In this document: in pieces, positions 52,088 through 61,131 of the stretch
Position numbering within the stretch: position 1 is the stretch's first letter
Layout of the letters: each line of letters begins with the position of its first letter
Translations under genes and position numbers: made by a program
NCBI GenBank assembly: GCA_964485695.1
Contig: CAZAKZ010000005.1
Span: forward strand, 1 to 64,000
DNA from: CAZAKZ01 sp964485695
GTDB lineage: Bacteria; Planctomycetota; JAFGQW01
DNA length: 64,000 bases
Direction of reading: 5' to 3'
The notes under the pieces: model-generated
Seen by the model: the letters and a program-made list of their open reading frames with translations, nothing else
Database searches by the model: none
What the model was told of the DNA's origin: nothing

Positions 52088-52963
52088 CTATCCGGTCTCC
52101 TTGCTGAACAGGCGAAAGGAACGCTTGCCCACGGGGCTCTTGGCCCGGGTTCTGGCCCTGAAGCCTTCCAGATCCTTGATGACGTCGGCGACGATACTAC
52201 TCGTGACCTTCCAGGTCCCTCGGACAAAGCCGAGAAGGAGGGCGTTGTCGCACACGGTGTTGATCATGCGCGGAATCCCGCGCGTGTAGAGATGTATGGC
52301 CTTCAGGGCGCTGCGGCTGATCTTCACCCGCGCTTCCGGGCCGGCCGTTTGCAGCCTGTGTACGATGTATTGAAATGTCTCGATTTTATTCAGGGCTTCG
52401 AGGTGGTAGCGAACGGCGATGCGCTGGCGGAACTGCCTGAGATCCGGCCGGTCCACCTTCTCGTTCAGCTCGGGCTGGCCGAGGAGGATCACCTGGACGA
52501 GCTTGTCCTCCTCGCTCTCCACGTTGGAGAGCATTCGCACCTCCTCGAGCGCCTGGGGGCTCAGGTTCTGGGCCTCGTCGATCAGCAGGATCACGTCACG
52601 GCCTTCCCGGCCGGCACGCTTGAGGAAGTCCTCGATCTTGCGAATCAAGGCCACCCGACCCAGGTCCTGGGTATCGATACCGAGTTCCTCGCAGATGACC
52701 TGGAGGAGCTGCATGCTGGTGAGGTGGGTGTTGGTCACCACGGCCTTCACCGAATCGGCCTCGAGACCGTTGAAGAGCGCCCGGGCCACGGTGGTCTTTC
52801 CTGCGCCCACCTCACCCGTCAGCATGGCGAATCCCTTCCGGGTCTTGACCGTGTAGAGAAGCGCAGCAAGGGCCTCGTTGTGGCGGGTGCTCCGGAAAAA
52901 GAACCGGGTGTCCGGCGTGTTGTTGAACGGCATCCGCCTGAATCCGTAGTGCCTTTGATACAT
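52088..52963 (-). CDS. Exosortase-A-associated ExeA-like ATPase
   Basis: The 291-residue AAA ATPase has Walker A 'GEVGAGKTTVAR' (about 50-61), Walker B 'VILLIDEAQNL' and 'RFRQRIAVRYHLEAL' like the sensor/arginine region of ExeA/GspA proteins. It starts 'MYQRHYGFRRMPFNNTPD', typical of the putative secretion ATPase of XrtA loci (TIGR03015). Unlike full ExeA it lacks a C-terminal peptidoglycan-binding part. It probably powers or organises assembly of the export complex from the cytoplasm. About 125 bases without a gene separate it from the chain-length gene upstream. Confidence 0.9.
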   Translation of the reverse strand: MYQRHYGFRRMPFNNTPDTRFFFRSTRHNEALAALLYTVKTRKGFAMLTGEVGAGKTTVARALFNGLEADSVKAVVTNTHLTSMQLLQVICEELGIDTQDLGRVALIRKIEDFLKRAGREGRDVILLIDEAQNLSPQALEEVRMLSNVESEEDKLVQVILLGQPELNEKVDRPDLRQFRQRIAVRYHLEALNKIETFQYIVHRLQTAGPEARVKISRSALKAIHLYTRGIPRMINTVCDNALLLGFVRGTWKVTSSIVADVIKDLEGFRARTRAKSPVGKRSFRLFSKETG

Positions 52964-53089
52964 GGTATTTCGTATTCCTCAGAACCCCTCGTTCATCACG
53001 CTCCTGGAAAGCTCCAGAGGGCACTCCCCCATCTCGAACAGGAATTGATCCTCGTGCTGTTCAGATCTCCTGTTCGCCTTGTCCGTCCG

Positions 53090-54694
53090 TCATACCAGAT
53101 CCTTGAATTTCTGCACCGAGTCCACCAGGAAGTTCGGCAACAGGTCTGGATTGCGGTTGTATATGTAGACCACCGTTGAGACGCCGATGGCCAGGATCAA
53201 CGTGGCCACCACGGCCGCGGCTCGCTTCCGGGCCCGCTGTTTCTGTTCGTACTTGCTCAGGATGGTGTGCACCACGCCGAGGACGGGCCAGCTCAGCATG
53301 GCGGATACATCCTCGGGGGTATGGAAGGTCTTTCGTCCCACCTCAACGGCGAACACGGTCCCCACGCCTGCGGCAAGGCCGAGGGCGAGAGCGATGAGCA
53401 GGATCAGCGCCGCGGGCGGCGTCGAATGCTTGAGAGGCTTGCTGGCACGCTCGATGGGAATGAACAGGTCGTCCAGGGTGTTGGTCACCCGGAACCACGT
53501 CGTCGACGCCTGGAGCAATTTCTTGGTGAATTCTTTGAGCTGGTCATTGGCCCGGTCCACGGAGTCCAGCAGCTTCTTGTGCTGTCCGCGGAGCATGGGG
53601 AGGCTCTTGACCTTTTCCCGCTTGAACGCGAGCTTTTCGCTGATCTCGAGCTTGGTGATCTGCTTGAGTTCCAGTTCGGCCTCCGCATCCTGGAGCGCGA
53701 TGCTGACCTCATCGTACTTCGGATTCGGCTTGCGAATCTCCTGGTCCTTGAGATAGCGCTTGGTCTGGTCCAGCTCGGCCTTGCGCTTCTCGTAGAGCCC
53801 GCGGATCTTGATCACCGCGGGATGGTCCGAATTACGATTCACCGCCAGCTCGTCCCACTTTGACTTGAGACCCTGGACCTCTTCGTTCAGCGCCTCCCAG
53901 GACGGGTTCTTCTCTCTTTCGTGCTTGACGATCTCCGGCTCCAGGGTGTTCAGAGTCGAAGTGTTCTGTCGGATCTGGGCCTCGAGCTGGCGAATCCTGT
54001 CGACGGCCTCCTCCTCGCTCTTCTTCAGCTCCTCGATCTCTCCCTCGATGGCCGGCTTGTCCCCCCCCATGAGGGCCTCGAAGTGCTGTTCCTCGAACTC
54101 CTGGAGCTTGTCCTGGGCCTCATCGTAGTTCACGGACGAACGTCTCTCGTCCTCCATGGCCTTGTCCCGGGTTTCCTGGATCTTCTTCTGGTATTTGACT
54201 CTCAACCGGCTGATGTAGTTCTGGGTGATCCGGTTCAGGAGATTCTGGGCGATGAAGGCCTTGCTCCACGTGAAGGAGATGTTGAGAAGCTTGTCACCGC
54301 CCATCTTGGGGGTGATCACATCCACCTCGATCTTGTCCCGGACCCTGTCGATGGCCTCCTGGCGCTCCAGCTCGGAGCGACAGTCCACCAGCATGTTCTC
54401 GCCGTCCAGGACCTCCTCGATATGCGACTTGTTCTTGATCTCGAACTTGGCGATGTCCAGTTCGATGGTAGGGGGCGGCGCCACGTTCATGCCCACGTAG
54501 AGCTTGTCCAGGTAGCTCCGGTCGATGACCTTGGTTATGGTCTTGGACTCGTATCCCTTGGGAAGAAGGGAACCGACACCCAGGGTCAGGGCCGCGGCAA
54601 GAATGAAAGGCAGCAGGAACAGCTTGCGGCGGCGCCAAAGCAACCCCAGGTAGTCCATGGCGTTGAAATCGAACTGCTCTTTCTGGTCTGTCAT
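53090..54694 (-). CDS. Wzz/GNVR-like polysaccharide chain-length determinant
   Basis: The 534-residue inner-membrane protein has a first helix at about 27-46 ('LFLLPFILAAALTLGVGSLL'), a long periplasmic coiled-coil domain (about 60-420, heptad-rich), a second helix at about 425-447 and, unusually, a third at about 483-504 followed by a short tail. It corresponds to the XrtA-linked chain-length protein (TIGR03007), a polysaccharide co-polymerase working with the tyrosine kinase and the outer-membrane exporter. Its ATG lies one base after the export gene's stop. The extra C-terminal helix is longer than in plain Wzz proteins. Confidence 0.9.
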   Translation of the reverse strand: MTDQKEQFDFNAMDYLGLLWRRRKLFLLPFILAAALTLGVGSLLPKGYESKTITKVIDRSYLDKLYVGMNVAPPPTIELDIAKFEIKNKSHIEEVLDGENMLVDCRSELERQEAIDRVRDKIEVDVITPKMGGDKLLNISFTWSKAFIAQNLLNRITQNYISRLRVKYQKKIQETRDKAMEDERRSSVNYDEAQDKLQEFEEQHFEALMGGDKPAIEGEIEELKKSEEEAVDRIRQLEAQIRQNTSTLNTLEPEIVKHEREKNPSWEALNEEVQGLKSKWDELAVNRNSDHPAVIKIRGLYEKRKAELDQTKRYLKDQEIRKPNPKYDEVSIALQDAEAELELKQITKLEISEKLAFKREKVKSLPMLRGQHKKLLDSVDRANDQLKEFTKKLLQASTTWFRVTNTLDDLFIPIERASKPLKHSTPPAALILLIALALGLAAGVGTVFAVEVGRKTFHTPEDVSAMLSWPVLGVVHTILSKYEQKQRARKRAAAVVATLILAIGVSTVVYIYNRNPDLLPNFLVDSVQKFKDLV

Positions 54695-54695
54695 A

Positions 54696-55493
54696 CTAGT
54701 AAATCCGTTTGGATTGCCTCAGGTATTCCCTCTGGATGTCGATCTGGAGCGGCATCGTGTAGAGACTCGTCCCCGTCATGATCGCGGCAGCGAGCACCTT
54801 GATCGGATAGGTGACCTTTGCCGTGAGCTGGGCGAGCTTCCCCCAGATATTGGCCCGGATGTAGATGATGTCGTCTTCTCGAATCTGGTAGTTGGTCCTC
54901 GAGAGTCCCCGGAACCGGACCTCGTTGGATTTGCAGATGTAGATCCTGGGTTTCACGGGATCGGAGCGGATGAGCAGGACGCTCGACTTGGCCGTGATCG
55001 GATTCGTGCCCACGGTGGCCAGGACGTCCAGAACGGTCTCGTCCCCCGTGTAGGGCATCGGCCCAATGCGCTGGGCTTCACCGAACACGTAGTATTTCTT
55101 CGAGTTGAATGCCGCCACGGTCACTGTGACTGAGATGTCCCTGTAATACCTCTCCAGGGTGTTTTTCACCTTGTCGGCGATCTCCTTTCGGGTCAATCCG
55201 CCGATGTAGACATCCTCCACGAATGGCAGGGTGATCTTGCCGTCCATGCCGACGATGTACGGTCCCGATATTTCAGGCGCACTCTCCACCTGGATGACGA
55301 TTCCGTCTCCGATTCCGACGTAGTAGTTGGCCGCAGCATCACCGAAGAACCGATGCCCGAGGCCCTGCCCCTCCTTCACGTAGAGGGATTCGATATCCTC
55401 GGGGACCGGATAGCTCGAACACCCGATCAGAGTTCCTGCCAGGGCAAGAACCGGGAACCACTTCCATGCGAAATGAGCGATATGGCTGACCAT
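54696..55493 (-). CDS. Polysaccharide export lipoprotein (Wza-like)
   Basis: The 265-residue protein has a signal peptide with lipobox 'LIGC', then the poly-export domain ('YYVGIGDGIVIQVE', 'GMDGKITLPFVEDVYIGGLT') and a SLBB-like part ('VFGEAQRIGPMPYTGDETVLDVLATVGT'), followed by a C-terminal membrane-interacting helix. It fits the XrtA-linked exporter TIGR03027 and forms the outer-membrane or periplasmic export channel for the EPS. The ATG at 55493 follows GGAGGT, although the spacing (13 bases) is long; the frame is open further upstream without signal-peptide character. It is the first gene of the leftward EPS operon. Confidence 0.92.
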   Translation of the reverse strand: MVSHIAHFAWKWFPVLALAGTLIGCSSYPVPEDIESLYVKEGQGLGHRFFGDAAANYYVGIGDGIVIQVESAPEISGPYIVGMDGKITLPFVEDVYIGGLTRKEIADKVKNTLERYYRDISVTVTVAAFNSKKYYVFGEAQRIGPMPYTGDETVLDVLATVGTNPITAKSSVLLIRSDPVKPRIYICKSNEVRFRGLSRTNYQIREDDIIYIRANIWGKLAQLTAKVTYPIKVLAAAIMTGTSLYTMPLQIDIQREYLRQSKRIY

Positions 55494-55713
55494 CGTCTTG
55501 CTGATTACCTCCAAAGGACCAGTGCGGACGGCTTTTCGATCCAGGAATCCGGATCCGAGGGCGCGACCTCTCTTGCAAGAGGAAACCGGATCAATCAAAT
55601 CGGGTCAAACCCGCCCCGGGAGCCCCGTACGACCGGAATCCTGAGTTCCTTGAGGATTCCCTGGATCGTGAGAGGTGCGACCCGACCTAGACACGTCTTT
55701 TCCGCTCGCTACA

Positions 55714-55742
55714 ATAGTACTCCATGAATGGATTAAATGCAA
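55714..55742 (-). promoter_or_regulatory. Candidate sigma-70-type promoter of the EPS operon
   Basis: On the - strand, TTGCAT (55742-55737), 17 bases, TACTAT (55719-55714). It points toward the export gene and would give a leader of about 215 bases. The boxes match consensus only partly (3/6 and 4/6), but spacing is ideal. Confidence 0.4.
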
Positions 55743-55841
55743 TGAGATTAACAGGTTACGCCGGACAAGATGAGGACGCGTCTCGCATTGAGCCCGGGAT
55801 CGTCCTTCCTGCTCCCCTGACTTCTTCGCCTATTCTATCTA

Positions 55842-55856
55842 CTTTGTGTCACAAAG
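55842..55856. promoter_or_regulatory. Perfect 15-base palindrome, candidate operator
   Basis: CTTTGTG-T-CACAAAG is exact with a single-base centre. It lies 100 bases upstream of the candidate EPS promoter -35 box, in an AT-rich stretch between divergent genes, where an activator or repressor could act on both sides. Confidence 0.5.
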
Positions 55857-56181
55857 CAGAAGAGTTGAGATCTGAAAATATATTTTTTTCGCGCCCTACG
55901 CCTTTCCCTTCCCATGGAAACCTCTGATCTGCCCGGCACCGGAGATTCCATTCCCACGCACGGGCACCCTGCTTGGGAATCCTCTCCGCCTGTACTCCTG
56001 GAAGGTCAACTCGAACCGGTCAATCTCATTTTCAGATTTTCGTCACAAATGAACGGGTAAGAATATTATACAGCCTGACTCCCGGGTGGAGCTCTCAGGG
56101 AACGCAAGGGTTTTTCCGAGGTATACCTGGGGCGACACGTACAGGGACAAGGGCATCCACGGGAAGTCACGCGCAACCAAA

Positions 56182-57654
56182 ATGAGCGAAGATCTTCTTT
56201 CATTCATCCACGGCGTCCTCGAAGGGGGCGAAAGTCCCGGGGTAGCACCCGCTCCGCTCCTCGAGGAAGAACGCCTCATCGCCGCCAAGGTTGCAAACCT
56301 GGCGCGCGAGGTCCAGGCCCTCGAGGAACAAGCCGACCGCATGGACCGGGATCGCGATCGGAGGCGAATCGCCTATCGTCAGCTACTCAGGGGCCTCAAG
56401 GCCGTCCGGCGTGTCGGCCGGATCCTCCTCGAGACGACGGACGTGGATGAGATCTGCAGGCGATGTGTGCGGATCATGGTGGAGGACCTTGGGGCGGTCA
56501 ACTCCTCGATCCTCCTGCTGAGCCACGGTAAAAAAACCCTGAGGCTGGTGGCCGCCTACGGGCGGGGAGAAGAGCATCTGTCGGATAAGCAGCGGGAGGC
56601 CAGGTTCAACCGGATGCTCACCATCAAGGTGGGAGAAGGTGTGGCCGGCCGCGTGGTTTCCACGGGCAAGCCCAGGTATCTGGCCAACGTGGAAGACGAT
56701 CCCTCCTTCGCGCCGCTGCGCTCGTCCATCGTCGTGAAAAGTCTCTATTGCTTCCCGCTCCGCGGCAAGAGCGCCAACATCGGCGTCATCAATCTGAGCC
56801 ACCCGAACCTCGAGGACAGCGGTACGAACCTGAGAAGGCTCCTCTTCCTGCTCAGCAGTTCAGTCGGGCAGGTCATCACCATCGCCCGCCTCCACCGCCG
56901 CCTCATCACCCAGGAATACGAGCGACACGCCAAGCTTGCCAGCCTGGGCGAGATGGCCGCAAGCGTCGCCCACGAGATCAACAATCCCGTGACCAACATC
57001 CTTCTTCGGGCCCAGAAGCTCAAACGCGCAAACTGCGACGCCGACAAGGTGAAAGCCCTGGCCTCGGATATGGAAAAGGAGACCTTCCGCATCGCCAAGA
57101 TCGTGACCAAGCTCCTCGACGTGGGGCCGGACGAGGAGGAGGAGCCGACCCTGGAATCCGTCAACGAGGTCGTGGAGGACACGCTCATCCTGACCGAGCA
57201 TCACCTGAGATCCAGGCAGTCCATCACCGTGAACAGGATGTTCGAGGAGGGCATCCCCGAGATCCGGGTCGTCCGGCGTGAGCTGGAACAGGTGTTCACC
57301 AACCTGATCACCAATGCCGCCAGAGCCATGCCCGAGGGGGGTGAACTGACCATCGTCACCCGGTCCTCGGAATCCGGTCCGGACCTGCCTCCCGACCGCT
57401 ACGTGGCCGTCGACTTCATCGATACCGGCCAGGGCATCCTCCCGGAATACCTGGAGAAGATCTTCCAGCCCTTCTTCACCACCGGCCGGAAGGGTGGCGG
57501 GGCCGGCCTGGGGCTTCCCATCAGCCGTGAGATCGTGGAGAGGTTCGGCGGAGAAATCACGGTGAAGAGCCGGGAGGACGAGGGGACCTGCTTCACGGTC
57601 CTCTTGCCTGCGGTCGGGGAAGGCGACACCAATTTGATCAGTCGGACAGCCTGA
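56182..57654 (+). CDS. Cytoplasmic GAF-domain histidine kinase
   Basis: The 490-residue kinase has a coiled-coil start (about 28-70), a GAF domain (about 85-235: 'EICRRCVRIMVEDLGAVNSSILLL', read over 90-113, and 'VGEGVAGRVVSTGKPRYLANV' after it), HisKA with 'SLGEMAASVAHEINNPV' (H264) and a HATPase domain ('NLITNAARAMPEGG', 'DTGQGILPEYL', 'GGAGLGLPIS'). It has no membrane helix and no receiver domain. PrsK kinases of exosortase loci also combine GAF and kinase domains but carry membrane segments, so this is at most a soluble counterpart. Its partner may be the sigma-54 activator at 9.3 kb. ATG at 56182 chosen as the start of family-like sequence. Its end overlaps the convergent transferase gene by 17 bases. 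Confidence 0.88.
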   Translation: MSEDLLSFIHGVLEGGESPGVAPAPLLEEERLIAAKVANLAREVQALEEQADRMDRDRDRRRIAYRQLLRGLKAVRRVGRILLETTDVDEICRRCVRIMVEDLGAVNSSILLLSHGKKTLRLVAAYGRGEEHLSDKQREARFNRMLTIKVGEGVAGRVVSTGKPRYLANVEDDPSFAPLRSSIVVKSLYCFPLRGKSANIGVINLSHPNLEDSGTNLRRLLFLLSSSVGQVITIARLHRRLITQEYERHAKLASLGEMAASVAHEINNPVTNILLRAQKLKRANCDADKVKALASDMEKETFRIAKIVTKLLDVGPDEEEEPTLESVNEVVEDTLILTEHHLRSRQSITVNRMFEEGIPEIRVVRRELEQVFTNLITNAARAMPEGGELTIVTRSSESGPDLPPDRYVAVDFIDTGQGILPEYLEKIFQPFFTTGRKGGGAGLGLPISREIVERFGGEITVKSREDEGTCFTVLLPAVGEGDTNLISRTA

Positions 57655-58387
57655 ATCGAACGATGTGGTAGAACGCACTGACGGCGTCCCGCCATCCGAT
57701 CTTCTTTCCGGTTGCGTAGTCCCGGCCGTAGTAGGAGATGGGCACCTCGTAGATCCTCACCCCCCGCCTGGCGATCTTGGCGGTGATCTCCGGCTCGACC
57801 CCGAACCGTTTTGATTTCAGGGTGATGGACTCGAGGATTTCCCGACGGAACGCCTTGTAACAGGTCTCCATGTCCGTCAGGTTGATGTTGGTGAACATGT
57901 TGGAAGTAAGGGTGAGCAGCCGGTTGCCCACGTAGTGCCAGAAGAGGTGGACGCGCGTGGGGCCGCCACCCAGGAACCTCGATCCGTAGACCACATCGGC
58001 CTTGCCCTGCCGGATGGGTTCCACCAGCCGGGGAAATTCCTCGGGATCGTATTCCAGGTCGGCATCCTGGACGATGACGATGTCGCCGGTCGTGAGTCGA
58101 AAGCCCGTGGACAGAGCGGCGCCCTTGCCCTGGTTCTTCTCGTGATGGACGACCTTCAGGTCTCCCGCCCTGTCGGCCTCTTCCTGCAGGATGTCTCGGG
58201 AGCCGTCGGAGGAGCCGTCATCCACCACGATGATCTCCTTCTCGTAGGGCGCCTTCCTGACCTTGTCGAGGAGCTCGCGGAGCGTCTTCTCCTCGTTGAA
58301 GCAGGGAATGACCACACTGAGAAGGAAACTCTCTGGTCTGGAGGATTCTTCCGGACTATCCAAGACGGCTTCCGTATTGCTTTTCAT
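57638..58387 (-). CDS. Glycosyltransferase family 2, polyprenyl-phosphate sugar synthase-like
   Basis: The 249-residue GT-A enzyme has 'SVVIPCFNEEKTLRELLDKV' at about 24-43, the first Asp motif 'VVDDGSSDGSRDIL', 'NQGKGAALSTGF', the metal-binding 'VIVQDADLEYDPEEF' and 'DMETCYKAFRREIL'. This matches dolichyl/undecaprenyl-phosphate mannose or glucose synthases, which load a sugar on a lipid phosphate at the membrane. It has no C-terminal membrane helices. The ATG at 58387 overlaps the end of rfbB by 32 bases; the stop overlaps the GAF kinase gene on the opposite strand. Confidence 0.88.
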   Translation of the reverse strand: MKSNTEAVLDSPEESSRPESFLLSVVIPCFNEEKTLRELLDKVRKAPYEKEIIVVDDGSSDGSRDILQEEADRAGDLKVVHHEKNQGKGAALSTGFRLTTGDIVIVQDADLEYDPEEFPRLVEPIRQGKADVVYGSRFLGGGPTRVHLFWHYVGNRLLTLTSNMFTNINLTDMETCYKAFRREILESITLKSKRFGVEPEITAKIARRGVRIYEVPISYYGRDYATGKKIGWRDAVSAFYHIVRFRLSD

Positions 58388-59369
58388 AGTAAGAAAGGTA
58401 GGCCCCGCTCTTGATCGCTTCCCACCAGGGCCGGTTGTCCTGATACCACTGTATGGTATCCCTCAATCCCGCTTCCAGATCGAACCTGCCCTGCCAGCCC
58501 AGTTCGATGACCCTGTCCGAACAGATGGCGTACCGCCGGTCGTGGGCCGGCCGATCCTTCACGTGCTGGATGAGGGATTCGGGCTTGCCGAGGACCTTCA
58601 AAATGGTCTTGACGATGAACAGATTCTCCCGTTCACCGCCCACGCCGCCGATGTTGTATGCCTGGCCCGCCTCCCCCTTCAGCCGCACCGTATCGATGGC
58701 GCTGCAATGGTCGAGGACGTGGATCCAGTCGCGGACCTGGCGCCCGTCCCCGTAGACCGGCAGGGGCTGGTCGGCCATGGCGTTGGATATCATGAGGGGG
58801 ATCAGCTTTTCCGGAAACTGGTAGGGGCCGTAGTTGTTGGAACATCTCGTGACCACCGCGTCCAGACCGTGGGTCTTGTAGGCTGCGAACACCATGAGGT
58901 CGCTGGCCGCCTTGCTGGCCGAGTAGGGGCTGGTGGGATCGAGGGGCGTATCCTCGGTGAAGTAGCCCGTGGCTCCCAGGGAACCGTAGACCTCATCGGT
59001 GGACACGTGCACGAACCGGCCGTGGCCCTGCTGGATCATCCGGTCCACGAGGGTCTGGGTTCCCATAATGTTGGTCCGGACAAAGACCTCGCTGTCCAGG
59101 ATGCTCCGGTCCACGTGGCTCTCGGCCGCCAGGTGGAAGACCACGTCGACCCCGGCCCCGAACGCCCGATCCACGTCCTCGTGATCCGCGACGTCCCCTT
59201 TCACGAAGGTGTAGCGACCCCTGTCCGGGATGCCTTCGAGATTGGCCAGGTTGCCTGCATAGGTCAACTTGTCCAGATTCACGACATGGATGTCCTTGTA
59301 CGTGTCCAGGAGGTAGTGGACCAGATTCGATCCGATAAATCCGGCCCCGCCGGTCACCAGGATGCGCAT
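58356..59369 (-). CDS. rfbB: dTDP-glucose 4,6-dehydratase
   Basis: RfbB (RmlB) converts dTDP-glucose to dTDP-4-keto-6-deoxyglucose using tightly bound NAD. The 337-residue SDR-family protein has 'ILVTGGAGFIGSN', 'LDKLTYAGNLANL', 'HLAAESHVDRSI', the catalytic 'VSTDEVYG' and 'YSASKAASD' (Tyr-x3-Lys), 'RCSNNYGPYQFPEKLIPL' and 'YGDGRQVRDWIHVLDHC', all typical. It follows rfbD by about 150 bases and overlaps the family 2 transferase start. It supplies the precursor of dTDP-L-rhamnose or another 6-deoxy sugar for the EPS. Confidence 0.95.
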   Translation of the reverse strand: MRILVTGGAGFIGSNLVHYLLDTYKDIHVVNLDKLTYAGNLANLEGIPDRGRYTFVKGDVADHEDVDRAFGAGVDVVFHLAAESHVDRSILDSEVFVRTNIMGTQTLVDRMIQQGHGRFVHVSTDEVYGSLGATGYFTEDTPLDPTSPYSASKAASDLMVFAAYKTHGLDAVVTRCSNNYGPYQFPEKLIPLMISNAMADQPLPVYGDGRQVRDWIHVLDHCSAIDTVRLKGEAGQAYNIGGVGGERENLFIVKTILKVLGKPESLIQHVKDRPAHDRRYAICSDRVIELGWQGRFDLEAGLRDTIQWYQDNRPWWEAIKSGAYLSYYEKQYGSRLG

Positions 59370-59520
59370 GGTTCCGCCCTCGATTCTCTATTTTCTTTGA
59401 CAGGGGGTTGGAAGAGCGCGCCGCTCAACCCCATACCTTGATTCCTGTCCGCCCCCGGGTCAAGACCCGTGGCCCGCACAGAGTTTCAAAAATCCATCAA
59501 GCCCTGCCATCCCGCGGAAA

Positions 59521-60372
59521 TCAATCCACCCTTTTCCCGAGGTAGACCTCGAGGGCTTCCTCCCAGGGACGACATGGGTCTCCAATCGTGAGTTCCAGGT
59601 GGTAGTTCCTGAGTGCGCTGTAGGCCGGCCGTGGAGCCGGGGCATTCCACTCGGCGGCGCTACTCGCTACGACCCGACCCTTGAATCCGACACGCCGCGC
59701 GATGGCTTCGGCGAATCCGAACCAGGTCACCTCGCCGCGGCACGAGGCGTGATACGTACCGTGTCCGCCGGACGTGATGAGCTTCAGGATGACGTCGGAG
59801 AGTACTTGCGTCGAGGTGGGGCAGCCCACCTGATCCGCCACTACCTTGACCTCGTCCCGCTCCGTGAAGAGCCGCCGCATTGTATCGACGAAGTTCTTGC
59901 CGCCGGGGCCGTAAAGCCACTGGGTGCGCACGATGAAATGCCGGGACGTCAGGTCGCGCACGAACCGTTCACCCCACTCCTTGGAGCGGCCGTAGACGCT
60001 CCGGGGCCCCACCGCATCGACTTCGACATAGGGTGTCTTCTTCTCGCCGTCAAAGACGAAATCGGTGCTGATGTAGATCAGGTCCGTGTCGGTATCCCGG
60101 CAGGCAGCCGCCACGTTTCGCGTTCCGACGGCATTGACCCGGTAGGCCGAGTCCGGATCGGATTCACAACCATCCACGTCAGTGATTGCAGCGCCGTGGA
60201 CGACCACTCGAGGTCGAGCCGCGTTGATGAGACCGTGGATGTCTTCCGGCTTCGTGATGTCCGCATCCTGGATGTCGTACTTCAGGACCTCCCAGCCCGC
60301 CCGTTCCAGGGTGGGCCCCAGGGTCGTCCCCAGCATCCCCGCCCCCCCCAGGATTACGACGCGCCCCCTCAC
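59521..60372 (-). CDS. rfbD: dTDP-4-dehydrorhamnose reductase
   Basis: RfbD (RmlD) reduces dTDP-4-keto-rhamnose to dTDP-L-rhamnose with NAD(P)H. The 283-residue protein begins 'VVILGGAGMLGTTLGPTLE' and has 'DIQDADITKPEDI', 'VVVHGAAITDVDGCE', 'DLIYISTDFVFDG', 'YGRSKEWGE' (Tyr-x3-Lys) and 'RTQWLYGPGGKNFVDTM'. The start is the GTG at 60372 overlapping the rfbA stop as GTGA; the open frame runs further but without fold content. rfbC, which makes its substrate, is not next to it. Confidence 0.93.
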   Translation of the reverse strand: MRGRVVILGGAGMLGTTLGPTLERAGWEVLKYDIQDADITKPEDIHGLINAARPRVVVHGAAITDVDGCESDPDSAYRVNAVGTRNVAAACRDTDTDLIYISTDFVFDGEKKTPYVEVDAVGPRSVYGRSKEWGERFVRDLTSRHFIVRTQWLYGPGGKNFVDTMRRLFTERDEVKVVADQVGCPTSTQVLSDVILKLITSGGHGTYHASCRGEVTWFGFAEAIARRVGFKGRVVASSAAEWNAPAPRPAYSALRNYHLELTIGDPCRPWEEALEVYLGKRVD

Positions 60373-61097
60373 GGCAGGTTGGCTCCACCTTCGGCCACCA
60401 GATTGGTGGCTCTCCGCAGGCTGTCGAAAGTTCCGGCATCGGTCCACCAGCCCTCGAGGATCTCGTATGTCATCTGCCCTTTATCAATGTAGGCGTTGTT
60501 GACGTCCGTGATCTCCAGCTCGCCACGATCCGACGGCTTCAAGGTCTCGATGATCTCGAAGACATCGGCGTCGTACATGTAGATCCCGATGACGGCCAGA
60601 TCGCTGGTGGGAGTCTTCGGCTTCTCGATGATCCTGGCCACGTGATCTCCATCCAGCTCGGCCACGCCGAATCTCTGGGGATCATCGACCTTCTTGAGCA
60701 GGATCTTCGCTCCGACGCCCTGCTCCTTGAAGTTCTTCACGGCCCGGGAGATGCTTCGCTCGAGGATGTTGTCCCCGAGGGCCACCACGATGGGCTCGTT
60801 GTCGGCGAAGTGTCTGGCCAGTCTCAGGGCGTCGGCGATGCCCCCCTCACCCTCCTGAAAAGTATAATTGATGTGCTTGAGGCCGAAGTCCGCTCCGTTG
60901 CGAAGGAGCTTCAGGAAATCACCTGCGCTGTCACCGCCGGTCACCACGAGGATGTCCTGGATACCGGCTCCGACCAGGCATTCGATGGGATAGTAGATCA
61001 TCGGCTTCGTGTAGACCGGCAACAGGTGCTTGTTGGTCACCCGGGTCAGGGGATGCAGCCGCGTCCCCAGGCCCCCGGCCAGGATCACGCCCTTCAC
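60369..61097 (-). CDS. rfbA: Glucose-1-phosphate thymidylyltransferase
   Basis: RfbA (RmlA) makes dTDP-glucose from dTTP and glucose-1-phosphate. The 242-residue protein starts 'KGVILAGGLGTRLHPLT', continues 'NKHLLPVYTKPMIYYPI', and has 'VALGDNILE' with the metal Asp, 'FGVAELD', 'IIEKPKTPTSDLAVIGIYMYD' (read in pieces) and 'WWTDAGTFDSL'. It is shorter than the common 290-residue enzymes, like the compact form seen in some bacteria and archaea. The GTG at 61097 has GGAAGG at 8 bases; a GTG three codons upstream is too close to it. It overlaps rfbD and starts 34 bases after the epimerase stop. Confidence 0.93.
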   Translation of the reverse strand: MKGVILAGGLGTRLHPLTRVTNKHLLPVYTKPMIYYPIECLVGAGIQDILVVTGGDSAGDFLKLLRNGADFGLKHINYTFQEGEGGIADALRLARHFADNEPIVVALGDNILERSISRAVKNFKEQGVGAKILLKKVDDPQRFGVAELDGDHVARIIEKPKTPTSDLAVIGIYMYDADVFEIIETLKPSDRGELEITDVNNAYIDKGQMTYEILEGWWTDAGTFDSLRRATNLVAEGGANLP

Positions 61098-61131
61098 TCG
61101 AACCACCTTCCTGCCCGTCTCGGGCACATGT

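Larger units (their letters stand above)
55494..56181. other. Divergent promoter region of the EPS operon and GAF kinase gene
   Basis: About 690 bases, AT-richer than the flanking genes, with no supported gene. It contains a candidate leftward promoter (55714-55742) and a perfect 15-base palindrome (55842-55856). A half-site like the palindrome (GTCACAAA) recurs at 56042-56049. Confidence 0.6.
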
